Shown: piece after piece, positions 8,062-15,885 of the stretch
Position numbering within the stretch: position 1 is the stretch's first letter
Layout: each line of letters begins with the position of its first letter
NCBI RefSeq assembly: GCF_001639065.2
Contig: NZ_LQXO02000033.1
Coordinates: 186,001 to 250,000, forward strand
Length of the DNA: 64,000 nt
Reading direction: 5' to 3'
Source: Vibrio barjaei
Lineage (GTDB): Bacteria; Pseudomonadota; Gammaproteobacteria; Enterobacterales; Vibrionaceae
Notes under the pieces: generated by a model
What the model saw: only the letters and a program-made list of their open reading frames with translations
Databases searched by the model: none
Told to the model about the DNA's origin: nothing
Made by a program: the position numbers and the translations under genes

Positions 8062-8565
8062 ATGTACATCGGAATATGGAGTGTTCTGTTTGCTATTGTT
8101 GTCTTTGATGCAAAGGAGTGTCGAATCCCAAATAAGTTAGTGGTTTTGCTACTCGCTGTTGTTTTCGGCGACCTCTATATTATCCATGATGGGTTGCTTA
8201 ATATTCCTTCGCAGTATTGGTTAGGCGGCGTAGTCGCATTTTTAGTATGCTTTGCACTATATCTTGGTAGGTTAATGGGAGCTGGTGATGTCAAGTTAAT
8301 TGGTGCACTTGGTTTTTGGGTAGGGCTTGAAAGCCTGCTTCCGTTTGCTAGTGCGATAATCCTAATGGGTGCAGTTCAAAGTATATTCTATTTGGCACAG
8401 AAACTGGCTATTTCTCAACTAGATATAAAACAACACGTTAATCAATATCTAGCACACAACATTTATGGGCGCTTAACTCGTGCACCAATTGATGCTATCG
8501 AAATGAGAATTCCCTTTGCTCCGGCAATTGTAGTCGCACTCGCTGTGTACCCAATTATTGGCTAG
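8062..8565 (+). CDS. tadV: Tad prepilin peptidase (A24 aspartic protease)
   Basis: TadV is the membrane aspartic protease that cleaves Flp and the TadE/F pseudopilins. The 167 residues contain about five or six membrane helices and both catalytic motifs of family A24: FDAKECRIPN near residue 15 and MGAGDVKLIGALG near residue 75. The usual N-terminal methylase domain of PilD is absent, as expected for TadV/CpaA. ATG 8062 is chosen over an upstream TTG (8029) because AGGAAG precedes it at normal spacing and the hydrophobic first helix starts at once. It ends 11 bases before the AAA+ ATPase gene. Confidence 0.92.
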   Translation: MYIGIWSVLFAIVVFDAKECRIPNKLVVLLLAVVFGDLYIIHDGLLNIPSQYWLGGVVAFLVCFALYLGRLMGAGDVKLIGALGFWVGLESLLPFASAIILMGAVQSIFYLAQKLAISQLDIKQHVNQYLAHNIYGRLTRAPIDAIEMRIPFAPAIVVALAVYPIIG

Positions 8566-8576
8566 AGGAATAACGA

Positions 8577-9929
8577 ATGAACGCAATAACATCCGTTGAA
8601 AATAAACCACAGCTATCACCACAAATAGAGCCTCCAACAGTACCTGTGTCAATTGAAGAACTGGGTATTCCGCAAGTCGTTTTAGAAAATTTATTAATAA
8701 AGCATTTATCGCATGAAACCAAAATTGACTTATTAGGCTTATCGGGATTAATCGGTTTGAGTACTCACTTAGTACAAGAGTTGCTTGATGTTTTAAGAAA
8801 GCGTTCTCTAATCGAAGTCTATCAACCGGGTTCTGATGGGTCATTGAACCAAGGCGAAGTCGTTTCCACCAGTCGTATTTTGTATGGTCTTTCTGGACAA
8901 GGTTTGCAGGAAGCGGAATTAGCGTTCTTAAAAGATGCTTATATTGGCCCAGCACCTGTATCTTTAGGGGATTACTACCATATTGTCTCGATGCAAGATA
9001 TTAGAAAAAATAATATTTCATATAATAATGTGATACATGCTTTAACAGGTGTTCATGGTGCTGAGTACATGGTGCATGTACTAGGGCCTGCTCTTAATTC
9101 GGGTAGGGCACTGTTGTTGTATGGTAATTCGGGCACCGGTAAGAGCTACGTTGCGGCTCAACTACTGAATGCATTCGATACGTCAGTATATATTCCTTAC
9201 TCAGTGTACGCATCTGGTAGTGTCATAAAAGTATTTTCGGAATTACATCATACGCGTCTAGACAACAACTCAACGGCACAAACAATTAGTTTTAGTAAGC
9301 AATACGACAGACGTTGGGCGCTATGTGAGAGACCAAATATCCAGGTTGGTGGAGAACTTACAATGGATATGCTGGAGATTAACCACTCTGAGAGTAATAG
9401 AGTGTGGATGGCTCCCCTCCAAATGTTAGCGAATAATGGGCTGCTAATTATTGATGATTTAGGTCGACAAACCGTTCCTGTCGATACACTACTCAATCGT
9501 TGGATAGTTCCAATGGAGTACAGTGTGGATTATTTAGTTCTTCCTAATGGCCAACAGTTCTCTATTCCTTTTGTTCTGACATTGGCCTTTTCGACTAATC
9601 TAAGTCCGTTGGAAATTGCCGATCCAGCCTTCTTACGTAGATTAGGCTACAAAATTGAATTCCGACCGCTTACTGAAGAAACCTATTTAGAATTGTTTCA
9701 CTCGATTATTGAGAGGGATGACTATTCAGTTAGTACGTTAACTATTGAGCACTTGTTACTACTGCATCGCCAGTTTCGGGTGCCATTTTATCCCTGCATA
9801 CCTAAGGACATTATTGGTATATGTCGGGACATTATTAAGTTTGAAGAGAGAGAGCCTGAGATAACGCCCAATGTGTTAGAGGCGTCTTGGAGACTCTACT
9901 TTACTTCCGATGGATTGGAGGGAATTTAG
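8577..9929 (+). CDS. AAA+ ATPase encoded inside the tad operon
   Basis: This 450-residue protein is not one of the classical Tad components. The N-terminal ~130 residues look like a winged-helix-type region (LLGLSGLIGLSTHLVQELLD, then ILYGLSGQGLQEAE), followed by AYIGPAPVSL, a motif I recognise from a family of AAA+ proteins in diverse bacteria. The ATPase core has a Walker A, LLLYGNSGTGKSYVAAQLL, near residue 180, and a Walker B, LLIIDDLGRQ, near 297, followed by an arginine-containing LRRLGYKIEF. No membrane segment or signal peptide is seen, so it is cytoplasmic. Its position between tadV and rcpC, with AGAGGAA before the ATG and its stop abutting rcpC, shows co-expression with pilus genes. 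A chaperone-like or regulatory role in assembly is possible but untested. Confidence 0.8.
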   Translation: MNAITSVENKPQLSPQIEPPTVPVSIEELGIPQVVLENLLIKHLSHETKIDLLGLSGLIGLSTHLVQELLDVLRKRSLIEVYQPGSDGSLNQGEVVSTSRILYGLSGQGLQEAELAFLKDAYIGPAPVSLGDYYHIVSMQDIRKNNISYNNVIHALTGVHGAEYMVHVLGPALNSGRALLLYGNSGTGKSYVAAQLLNAFDTSVYIPYSVYASGSVIKVFSELHHTRLDNNSTAQTISFSKQYDRRWALCERPNIQVGGELTMDMLEINHSESNRVWMAPLQMLANNGLLIIDDLGRQTVPVDTLLNRWIVPMEYSVDYLVLPNGQQFSIPFVLTLAFSTNLSPLEIADPAFLRRLGYKIEFRPLTEETYLELFHSIIERDDYSVSTLTIEHLLLLHRQFRVPFYPCIPKDIIGICRDIIKFEEREPEITPNVLEASWRLYFTSDGLEGI

Positions 9930-10685
9930 ATGAGTCGTAGTCAAGTATTTTTGTTAATGATGTTTTCCCTAGCGCTGGGCTTAGCCGCCGTCTTCTTTGC
10001 TAAACAATGGATGGATGATCAGATTAAACCGGAGGTCGTCACTGAAGTTGTTGAACGTGAGCCTGTTGTGTTTGTTGAACAAGATATTCCAGCAGGTACG
10101 GTAATTGAAGCAAAGCATTTGTCTATCAAGTTGCTTGAAAAAGATTGGAAGAGTGATGAGCATCATTTTGTAACCCTTGAAGAAGTCATTGGCAAGATAG
10201 CTAACTCGCCGTTGTATCAAGGCGAAATTCTTCATAATTATCGTATCGCTTTGCCCGGAGAAGGTTCCACATTAGCTTCCGTTATTGCAGAGGACAAACG
10301 CGCAATTACCATTCGTGTTAATGATGTAATCGGTGTTGCGGGCTTCCTATTACCAGGCAATAAAGTGGATGTAATGAACACCGTAAAACAAGGTAAAACA
10401 AGAGCTAGAACCTCGACGGTACTCAAAAATATCAAGGTGTTAGCTGTCGACCAAACCGCTCGTACAAAAGATAACAAGCCCGTAATCGTAAGAGCGGTGA
10501 CGTTGGAAGTCACCCCTAAGGAAGCTGAGAAATTACTGACTGCGAAAAGTAGCGGTGAGATACAGCTGGCCTTGAGAAACCCCCAACAGCAAGACAAACC
10601 CATTGCCAAGACGCGTTATGTCGCCCCTCCTAGTGTCACCATTATTAAAGGGACGCAGTCTTCCAATATTAGAGTTAGAGACTAA
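9930..10685 (+). CDS. rcpC: RcpC/CpaB Flp pilus assembly protein
   Basis: RcpC/CpaB is an inner-membrane-anchored periplasmic protein needed for Flp pilus biogenesis. Of 251 residues, 5-25 form a single membrane anchor (FLLMMFSLALGLAAVFFA). An SAF-like domain follows at ~45-115 (VFVEQDIPAGTVIEAKHLSI, then VIGKIANSPLYQGEIL), then the CpaB core with RAITIRVNDVIGVAGFLLPG and KVDVMNTVKQGKTRARTST. The length fits the family. Its ATG starts directly after the stop codon of the ATPase gene, and rcpA follows after nine bases, so translation is probably coupled. Confidence 0.9.
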   Translation: MSRSQVFLLMMFSLALGLAAVFFAKQWMDDQIKPEVVTEVVEREPVVFVEQDIPAGTVIEAKHLSIKLLEKDWKSDEHHFVTLEEVIGKIANSPLYQGEILHNYRIALPGEGSTLASVIAEDKRAITIRVNDVIGVAGFLLPGNKVDVMNTVKQGKTRARTSTVLKNIKVLAVDQTARTKDNKPVIVRAVTLEVTPKEAEKLLTAKSSGEIQLALRNPQQQDKPIAKTRYVAPPSVTIIKGTQSSNIRVRD

Positions 10686-10694
10686 GGAGAAATT

Positions 10695-12158
10695 ATGAAA
10701 CGGATTTTGCTCCTAATAGCGGCGATAGTATTCACGCTAAATTTAAGCGCTGCAACGCAAAGTGGCAAATATGTCAAAGTACCTCACCATAAGTCAAAAA
10801 ACGTGATTTTGGCAGGTAAAGCAAAAAGGGTATCTCTTGGCGACCCTGAAGTCTTAGACATTGTGATGTTGCGCTCCAACGAGGTATTTCTGATTGGTAA
10901 AAAACTGGGATCCACCAACCTGATGGCGTGGGACAGTAGAGGACGTCTAATTGAGTCCATTGATGTTGAAGTAACACACGATTTAAATGGCGTTAAATCA
11001 AAGCTCTATGAGTTTTTGCCCAATGAAACCATTGAAGTACACAGTTCACAAGAAAAACTCATTTTGAGTGGTCAAGTCAGTAGCCAAGAGGTAATGAATC
11101 GTGCAGTAAAAGTGGCTGAAACCTTTACAGCTGGTGAGGCTGCTGATGCTGGGACTAGTTCATCTGATGCGGTGGTTGATGAAACTAAAGTAATCAACCT
11201 TATGTCAATTGGCGGTGCCCAGCAGGTAATGCTAGAAGTGACTGTTGCTGAAGTTCAGCGCAGCTTGGTTCGCCGGTTTGATTCAGACTTCCATTTCTTT
11301 AATCAGAACGGGAATTTTGGTTGGGGTGCAACTAGCGGCGGTGCAATTATCGATGATGTTGGTGGCGGAATTGGCCCAATTTTCGGTTCGCCATCAATCG
11401 ATGAAACGGGATTACTTGCCACATTTTTGGATGGAAATACGCTCTTCACACTTGCTCTTGATATAGCGAAAGAAAATGGTGTGGCGAAGGTGCTCGCTGA
11501 GCCAAATCTAACCGCTCTTAGTGGTTCAAAAGCGGAGTTTTTAGCGGGCGGGGAATTTCCTATTCCAGTTCCTAATCGAGACGGTATCACTGTTGAATAT
11601 AAAGAATATGGTGTAGGGCTGAAGTTTGTGCCGACCATTCTTACCGATCAGAAAATCAACTTAGTGTTATCTGTAGATGTGAGTGAAATCGCCAACTCAG
11701 GATCTTTGACACTAGACCCGATCGAGACAAATGCCACTTACGTGATTCCACCCATTACCAAACGAACAGCGGCATCAACCTTAGAGTTGGCAGATGGACA
11801 AACCATTGGGATAGCTGGGCTTTTGAGTGAAAACGTACGAGATGTTTCATCCAAAATGCCTGGAGTAGGTGAGATACCTGTATTGGGACAATTATTCAAC
11901 AGCCAAGAGTTTATTTCGGGCGAAACGGAACTCGTCATATTGGTTACACCAAGATTGGCAAGGCCAATCGATAGAAGCAAGGTTGTCTTGCCGACAGATG
12001 CTTTCGTTAAACCTAATGATTGGGAGTTCTATCTACTTGGTAAAGGCTCTTATATCGCTGATATGGACGAAGCGACTACGGCTTATGAACCTGCTAATCA
12101 ACAAGAGATTCCCTCTACCCAAGGCGGGTCTGAAGGTTCTTTTGGTCATGACCTCTAG
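10695..12158 (+). CDS. rcpA: RcpA/CpaC outer-membrane secretin of the Tad pilus
   Basis: This 487-residue protein is the secretin through which the Flp pilus crosses the outer membrane. A signal peptide (MKRILLLIAAIVFTLNLSAA) is followed by the small N-terminal secretin domain of type II/III pilus secretins (ILAGKAKRVSLGDPEVLDIV, then EVFLIGKKLGSTNLMAWD) and a BON-like region with IEVHSSQEKLILSGQVSS. The C-terminal secretin barrel covers ~170-430, with AEPNLTALSGSKAEFLAGGE, VGLKFVPTILTD and GVGEIPVLGQLFNSQEF. The last ~55 residues are a polar tail that may contact the small lipoprotein encoded next. AAGGAG precedes the ATG. Confidence 0.93.
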   Translation: MKRILLLIAAIVFTLNLSAATQSGKYVKVPHHKSKNVILAGKAKRVSLGDPEVLDIVMLRSNEVFLIGKKLGSTNLMAWDSRGRLIESIDVEVTHDLNGVKSKLYEFLPNETIEVHSSQEKLILSGQVSSQEVMNRAVKVAETFTAGEAADAGTSSSDAVVDETKVINLMSIGGAQQVMLEVTVAEVQRSLVRRFDSDFHFFNQNGNFGWGATSGGAIIDDVGGGIGPIFGSPSIDETGLLATFLDGNTLFTLALDIAKENGVAKVLAEPNLTALSGSKAEFLAGGEFPIPVPNRDGITVEYKEYGVGLKFVPTILTDQKINLVLSVDVSEIANSGSLTLDPIETNATYVIPPITKRTAASTLELADGQTIGIAGLLSENVRDVSSKMPGVGEIPVLGQLFNSQEFISGETELVILVTPRLARPIDRSKVVLPTDAFVKPNDWEFYLLGKGSYIADMDEATTAYEPANQQEIPSTQGGSEGSFGHDL

Positions 12159-12175
12159 GGATAAGGATAACCACT

Positions 12176-12442
12176 ATGAAAACTGCATTTTTAACAATTT
12201 GTTGTTTGGTCATTGTTGGATGTGCAAATGACGCACCTCTAGGGCATTCCGTCGCGAAGGTACGTCATGCCCAAACTTACGACCATGGCGCAACGGCGCG
12301 TAACAAAGATGTTATCCCAACAGGAACAGGGGCTCGTATGCAAGTTGCTTACGATGCATATGTCGATCAATCCGCTTACGATGGTGAAGCTGAGAAAGTA
12401 CTCGGGAAAGACCTCGTAAAGGAACGAACTACTGCTGACTAA
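12176..12442 (+). CDS. Small lipoprotein in the RcpB position
   Basis: The 88-residue product has a lipobox, LVIVGC, with the acylated cysteine near residue 16, so it is a probable lipoprotein. The mature part carries the segment PTGTGARMQVAYDAYVDQSA, which I regard as typical of small lipoproteins sitting directly after the secretin in some gammaproteobacterial tad loci. RcpB/CpaD is the classical occupant of this position and helps gate or stabilise the secretin, but RcpB is usually longer, so this is a positional analogue rather than a proven homologue. It lies 17 bases after rcpA and 24 bases before the TadG-like gene. Confidence 0.7.
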   Translation: MKTAFLTICCLVIVGCANDAPLGHSVAKVRHAQTYDHGATARNKDVIPTGTGARMQVAYDAYVDQSAYDGEAEKVLGKDLVKERTTAD

Positions 12443-12466
12443 TCTTGCGAGATGAGGAGGTTCAGC

Positions 12467-13681
12467 ATGTTTAAACATAGAATTCGATATCGTTCTAGAC
12501 GAAATCAAAAAGGACTAACTTTGGTGTTGATCACTATGGTTTTAGTCGTCTTTCTAGTCTTCGCCGCTTTTGCGGTGGATGTAAACCATGCTCTGCTCAG
12601 CAAGACAAGATTACAAAATGGAGTTGATGCAGCTGCGTTAGCGAGTGCCGTTAAGGTGAGTGCCGGTGAAACCGACGCTGTCGCTCAATCTATAGCGATA
12701 CAAACTCTAACAACTATGTACGCCGCAAGCGGGAACACAGAAATAGACATACCAGCCGAATCGATCAGTGTTCAATTTTCCAATGACCCACAGGATTTTG
12801 GAAGTACTTACGATGATAGCTTAGATACTTATATAAGGGTTTCGGTAGCTGACGTTCCTCTTAATTCCTATTTTCTTGGTTATTTTGGTTTTGACAAAGC
12901 GGGTGCTGCGAGCGCTGTCGCAGGACCTAGTTCAACAATTATCTACGCTTGTAATGTTGTCCCAATGGCCGTGTGCGCTGCTCCTGTAAGTGGAGCCAAT
13001 GACTTTCTGGGTTATACATTTCAAACGGTATATGAATTGAAAGTCGCCGACAAGAATTCAACAGATATGGGGCCTGGTAACTTTCAGCTACTTGATTTCG
13101 GTAGTGGTGGCTCTTCGGTACGCGAATATTTAGCGGGTGGATTTGTTGGTTGCGTAGATATTACTAGCACTGTTACGACGAAACCGGGGGCAAGTATTGG
13201 TCCGGTAGGCCAAGGGTTAAACACAAGGTTTGGTGACTACTCGGGCGGCGGAATGAACTCTTCAGCATATCCACCAGATATTTATGTTAAAGAGCCAACT
13301 ACGCTCGCGGAAACAGACGCTAATGGTGATGTGGTTTATGACAACTCGTGGATGCACGCCGACTATGAAACCGAATCGGCGTCATGTAGTGGAAGTGCCA
13401 GTGGCAGTTGCACAAGTGGTGAAAACGGACGACGTATTTTGCCAGTTCCGATGGTAGATTGCGATGGCGCGAGTGGAGGTACCACTGAATTACCATTGCT
13501 TGCTGTTGGGTGCTTTTTCCTCTTGCAGAAAGCGCCAAATAATAACGGTGCTAAAGATGGCGTTTATGGCGAGTTTATTGAAGATTGCACCATCACAAAT
13601 GGTACGACCGGTGTAACACCAAGTAGCGAGGGCATATTCAAGATACAGTTGTACCGTGACCCATTGAGTGGAGAGTCATGA
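12467..13681 (+). CDS. tadG: TadG-like pseudopilin/assembly protein
   Basis: The 404-residue protein has the Flp/TadE/TadG N-terminal pattern: a basic stretch, KGLTLVLITMVLVVFLVFAA as the membrane helix, then VDVNHALLSKTRLQNGVDAA and ALASAVKVSAG, the conserved segment of TadG proteins. The rest is a Gly/Ser-rich periplasmic or extracellular domain with several cysteines and no von Willebrand metal site, unlike the TadG at the left edge. ATG 12467 is chosen because GAGGAGG ends six bases before it; the ATG at 12452 overlaps that ribosome site. The gene precedes two further TadE-type genes, forming a pseudopilin cluster in the middle of the operon. The stop overlaps the next gene's ribosome site region. 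Confidence 0.85.
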   Translation: MFKHRIRYRSRRNQKGLTLVLITMVLVVFLVFAAFAVDVNHALLSKTRLQNGVDAAALASAVKVSAGETDAVAQSIAIQTLTTMYAASGNTEIDIPAESISVQFSNDPQDFGSTYDDSLDTYIRVSVADVPLNSYFLGYFGFDKAGAASAVAGPSSTIIYACNVVPMAVCAAPVSGANDFLGYTFQTVYELKVADKNSTDMGPGNFQLLDFGSGGSSVREYLAGGFVGCVDITSTVTTKPGASIGPVGQGLNTRFGDYSGGGMNSSAYPPDIYVKEPTTLAETDANGDVVYDNSWMHADYETESASCSGSASGSCTSGENGRRILPVPMVDCDGASGGTTELPLLAVGCFFLLQKAPNNNGAKDGVYGEFIEDCTITNGTTGVTPSSEGIFKIQLYRDPLSGES

Positions 13682-13682
13682 T

Positions 13683-14111
13683 ATGAAAGGACTCAAGAAA
13701 CAAAATGGCCTTGCTGCGGTAGAGTTTGCTCTGATTACTCCATTAATCATTGTATTTATGGCTTTGTACATCGAGATCGGCAGCATGTTTGTGGACTACC
13801 AAACGCTCAATAAAGCGGTTAGGAACGGGGCACGTTTTGCGGTAACCAGTATTTACGGAACGGCAACCACACAACAAATTGCGCCTGTCGACGAAATAAA
13901 AAACATGGTCGTTTATGGTCGCAATCCAGCGGTTGGCGATGCTCTGTTGCCGGGGCTTGTTGTTGATGGCGTCTCCGTCACCCATGTTAGTGACGTAGTC
14001 ACGGTAACTGCTGATTATAGCTACGTCCCTTACTTTGCAACGATACCGTTTTTAGGTGTTGATATGTCAGTAGATTTTTCAGCTTCAGCAGTAATGGAGA
14101 CTGGATTATGA
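13683..14111 (+). CDS. tadE: TadE-type pseudopilin
   Basis: This 142-residue pseudopilin begins MKGLKKQNGLAAVEFALITP: the Gly-x-x-x-x-Glu-Phe arrangement is the TadE/TadF processing site recognised by TadV. One membrane helix (LITPLIIVFMALYIEIGSMF) is followed by the conserved TLNKAVRNGARFA region and a beta-rich periplasmic domain. TadE is needed for pilus assembly and may prime or cap the fibre. The ATG at 13683 follows the previous stop codon by one base; the GTG at 13668 is a longer alternative but would read through the preceding gene's end. Confidence 0.88.
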   Translation: MKGLKKQNGLAAVEFALITPLIIVFMALYIEIGSMFVDYQTLNKAVRNGARFAVTSIYGTATTQQIAPVDEIKNMVVYGRNPAVGDALLPGLVVDGVSVTHVSDVVTVTADYSYVPYFATIPFLGVDMSVDFSASAVMETGL

Positions 14112-14632
14112 GTAATGATAAAAAATCTCAATCAGGGATAACAATTATCGAATTCAGCCTCGTGTTACTAGGGGCTTTAATCCTGATGTTTGCAGCATTT
14201 GAGTTTGGCCGTTACGTATTTTCGATGCAGATGCTAAATGAAATGTCGAGAAAAGCTGCACGTTTAGCTGTGGTCTGCTCTATTTCTGACCGCGATGATA
14301 TCGCAGATCTTCCAGAGGTATCCGAAAATAGGCCTGTAGGTTTCGTGGCGACAAATCTATCTATTGATTATGTTGATAGCACTGGTGCAGCGGTCAATGT
14401 AGACAATTTCTCGACCCTGTCTGAAGACGACCAGAATTTTGTCATGTCACAAGTTAGGTTTGTCAGGGCTGAAATTACGGGGTATCAATTCCAATTCTTC
14501 CCTTTGTTGTCATTCATCGGCACAGCGGGAGCGATAAGCACACCAAGCTTTCCCACAATATTGCCAGTTGAAAGCTTAGGGATTGTGCGACCGAATACAG
14601 GCGAAACGGCAGGTGTCGTTGAAGATTGCTAG
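14108..14632 (+). CDS. tadF: TadF-type pseudopilin
   Basis: The second small pseudopilin has 174 residues. Its processing site and helix are SGITIIEFSLVLLGALILMF, followed by AAFEFGRYVFSMQMLNEMSR and KAARLAVVC, the same layout as TadE. Cysteines near residue 57 and at the C-terminus (EDC) may pair. The ATG overlaps the tadE stop codon by four bases (ATGA), so translation is coupled. TadE and TadF are both cut by TadV in characterised systems; which of the two this is cannot be settled by eye, and the F label reflects its gene order and greater length. Confidence 0.82.
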   Translation: MSNDKKSQSGITIIEFSLVLLGALILMFAAFEFGRYVFSMQMLNEMSRKAARLAVVCSISDRDDIADLPEVSENRPVGFVATNLSIDYVDSTGAAVNVDNFSTLSEDDQNFVMSQVRFVRAEITGYQFQFFPLLSFIGTAGAISTPSFPTILPVESLGIVRPNTGETAGVVEDC

Positions 14633-14641
14633 GAGAGCGAA

Positions 14642-15862
14642 ATGGGTGAACCAGTACCAATCAATAGAATGAGTGCGGAAAGTATTCAGTTTTCTTTGAG
14701 AACGAATCTAACAGTATGGGTATTTAATGTCACGGACGAGTTTAAACAGCATATTGTGGGAGAGTTATCGAAGAGCATTAATACCGTTGTTGAGACTTTA
14801 AGCCTTAGTTTGGTGAGCCAAGAATCACTGTCATTACTGCATGCGCCCGATGCTATATTTGTGGAAGCTAAACAAGGATGGTCGTCGAAGGTAGCAGAGA
14901 TGCAAAATTATACTCTACCATTTGGTGATATGGACACGTCACTCATTGTTTTTGGAGATGAAACAGACAGTTCGGCGCTTCGAATCGCATTGCGAGTAGG
15001 GGCTTCAGATTATTTGAGTGACAACTGCTCCATGGCTGATTTACTACCTCTTTTGAGACAAATTGCCGAGCAAAAGATCGTACGTCGTAAGATGGGGGAG
15101 CTCTTCTTATTTGTTAATACTAAGGGCGGTAATGGTGCATCTACGATTGCGATGAATGTCGCGATCGAGTTGGCTGATAACCATCCTGGTGAAGTTCTAC
15201 TTATCGATATAGATACGCAGTTTGGACTGCTAGCTGAATATCTAGATCTGTCACCTAAATATGGCATGTTAGATGCGATAGATAGCTTATCGGAATTAGA
15301 TGAAGCATCTCTAAGTGGCTTTGTCACTGAGTATGACAACAAATTGCACACAATAGGCTTTGCTACCGGACAAGGCAGTGCCGCGATTGACCATATGGAA
15401 GAAATTCAGAAAATCGTGCCTTTATTTAGGCAATTTTACAAATATATCGTTATTGACTATTCGCGTGGGATAGAGCCCGCGTTTGCGAACTTAGTGACGC
15501 CAGCCACACGTGTTTTCTTAGTGATACAACAAAACTATATGTCCCTTAAAAACGCCAATCAACTAGTGCGTTCGTTAAAGTTCGATTTTGGTCATGATGA
15601 AAAATCAATTGAACTCATCGTTAATCGCTATGAAAAGGGACAGTCTATTACCATCAAAGACATCGAAAACACAATACCGAAGCTAGATATCCAACTTATT
15701 CCCAATGATTTTAAGGTTGCTAATGAAAGTGCCAATTTGGGTAAGCCAGTTATGAATTTCAAGAAACGCAGTGCGATAAGCAAAGCGCTGCAAAAATTCA
15801 GTGGTTCGCTTCAACCCGAAGAATCCACAAATAAGGGGTGGTTGTCCAAGTTGTTTAAATAG
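14642..15862 (+). CDS. tadZ: TadZ/CpaE pilus localisation ATPase
   Basis: TadZ marks the cell pole or assembly site for the Tad machine. The 406 residues comprise an atypical response-receiver-like domain (~1-145, including LRVGASDYLSDNCSMADLLP) and a MinD/ParA-like ATPase domain (~150-390). The deviant Walker A reads VNTKGGNGASTIAMNVAIEL: the lysine normally in GK[S/T] is replaced by Ala, as is common in CpaE/TadZ. Walker A' Asp is in VLLIDIDTQFG and Walker B in YIVIDYSRGIE. It is cytoplasmic. The gene begins nine bases after tadF and heads the motor block tadZ-A-B-C-D. Confidence 0.92.
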   Translation: MGEPVPINRMSAESIQFSLRTNLTVWVFNVTDEFKQHIVGELSKSINTVVETLSLSLVSQESLSLLHAPDAIFVEAKQGWSSKVAEMQNYTLPFGDMDTSLIVFGDETDSSALRIALRVGASDYLSDNCSMADLLPLLRQIAEQKIVRRKMGELFLFVNTKGGNGASTIAMNVAIELADNHPGEVLLIDIDTQFGLLAEYLDLSPKYGMLDAIDSLSELDEASLSGFVTEYDNKLHTIGFATGQGSAAIDHMEEIQKIVPLFRQFYKYIVIDYSRGIEPAFANLVTPATRVFLVIQQNYMSLKNANQLVRSLKFDFGHDEKSIELIVNRYEKGQSITIKDIENTIPKLDIQLIPNDFKVANESANLGKPVMNFKKRSAISKALQKFSGSLQPEESTNKGWLSKLFK

Positions 15863-15885
15863 GAAACCTAAGGAAAGGGTATACC

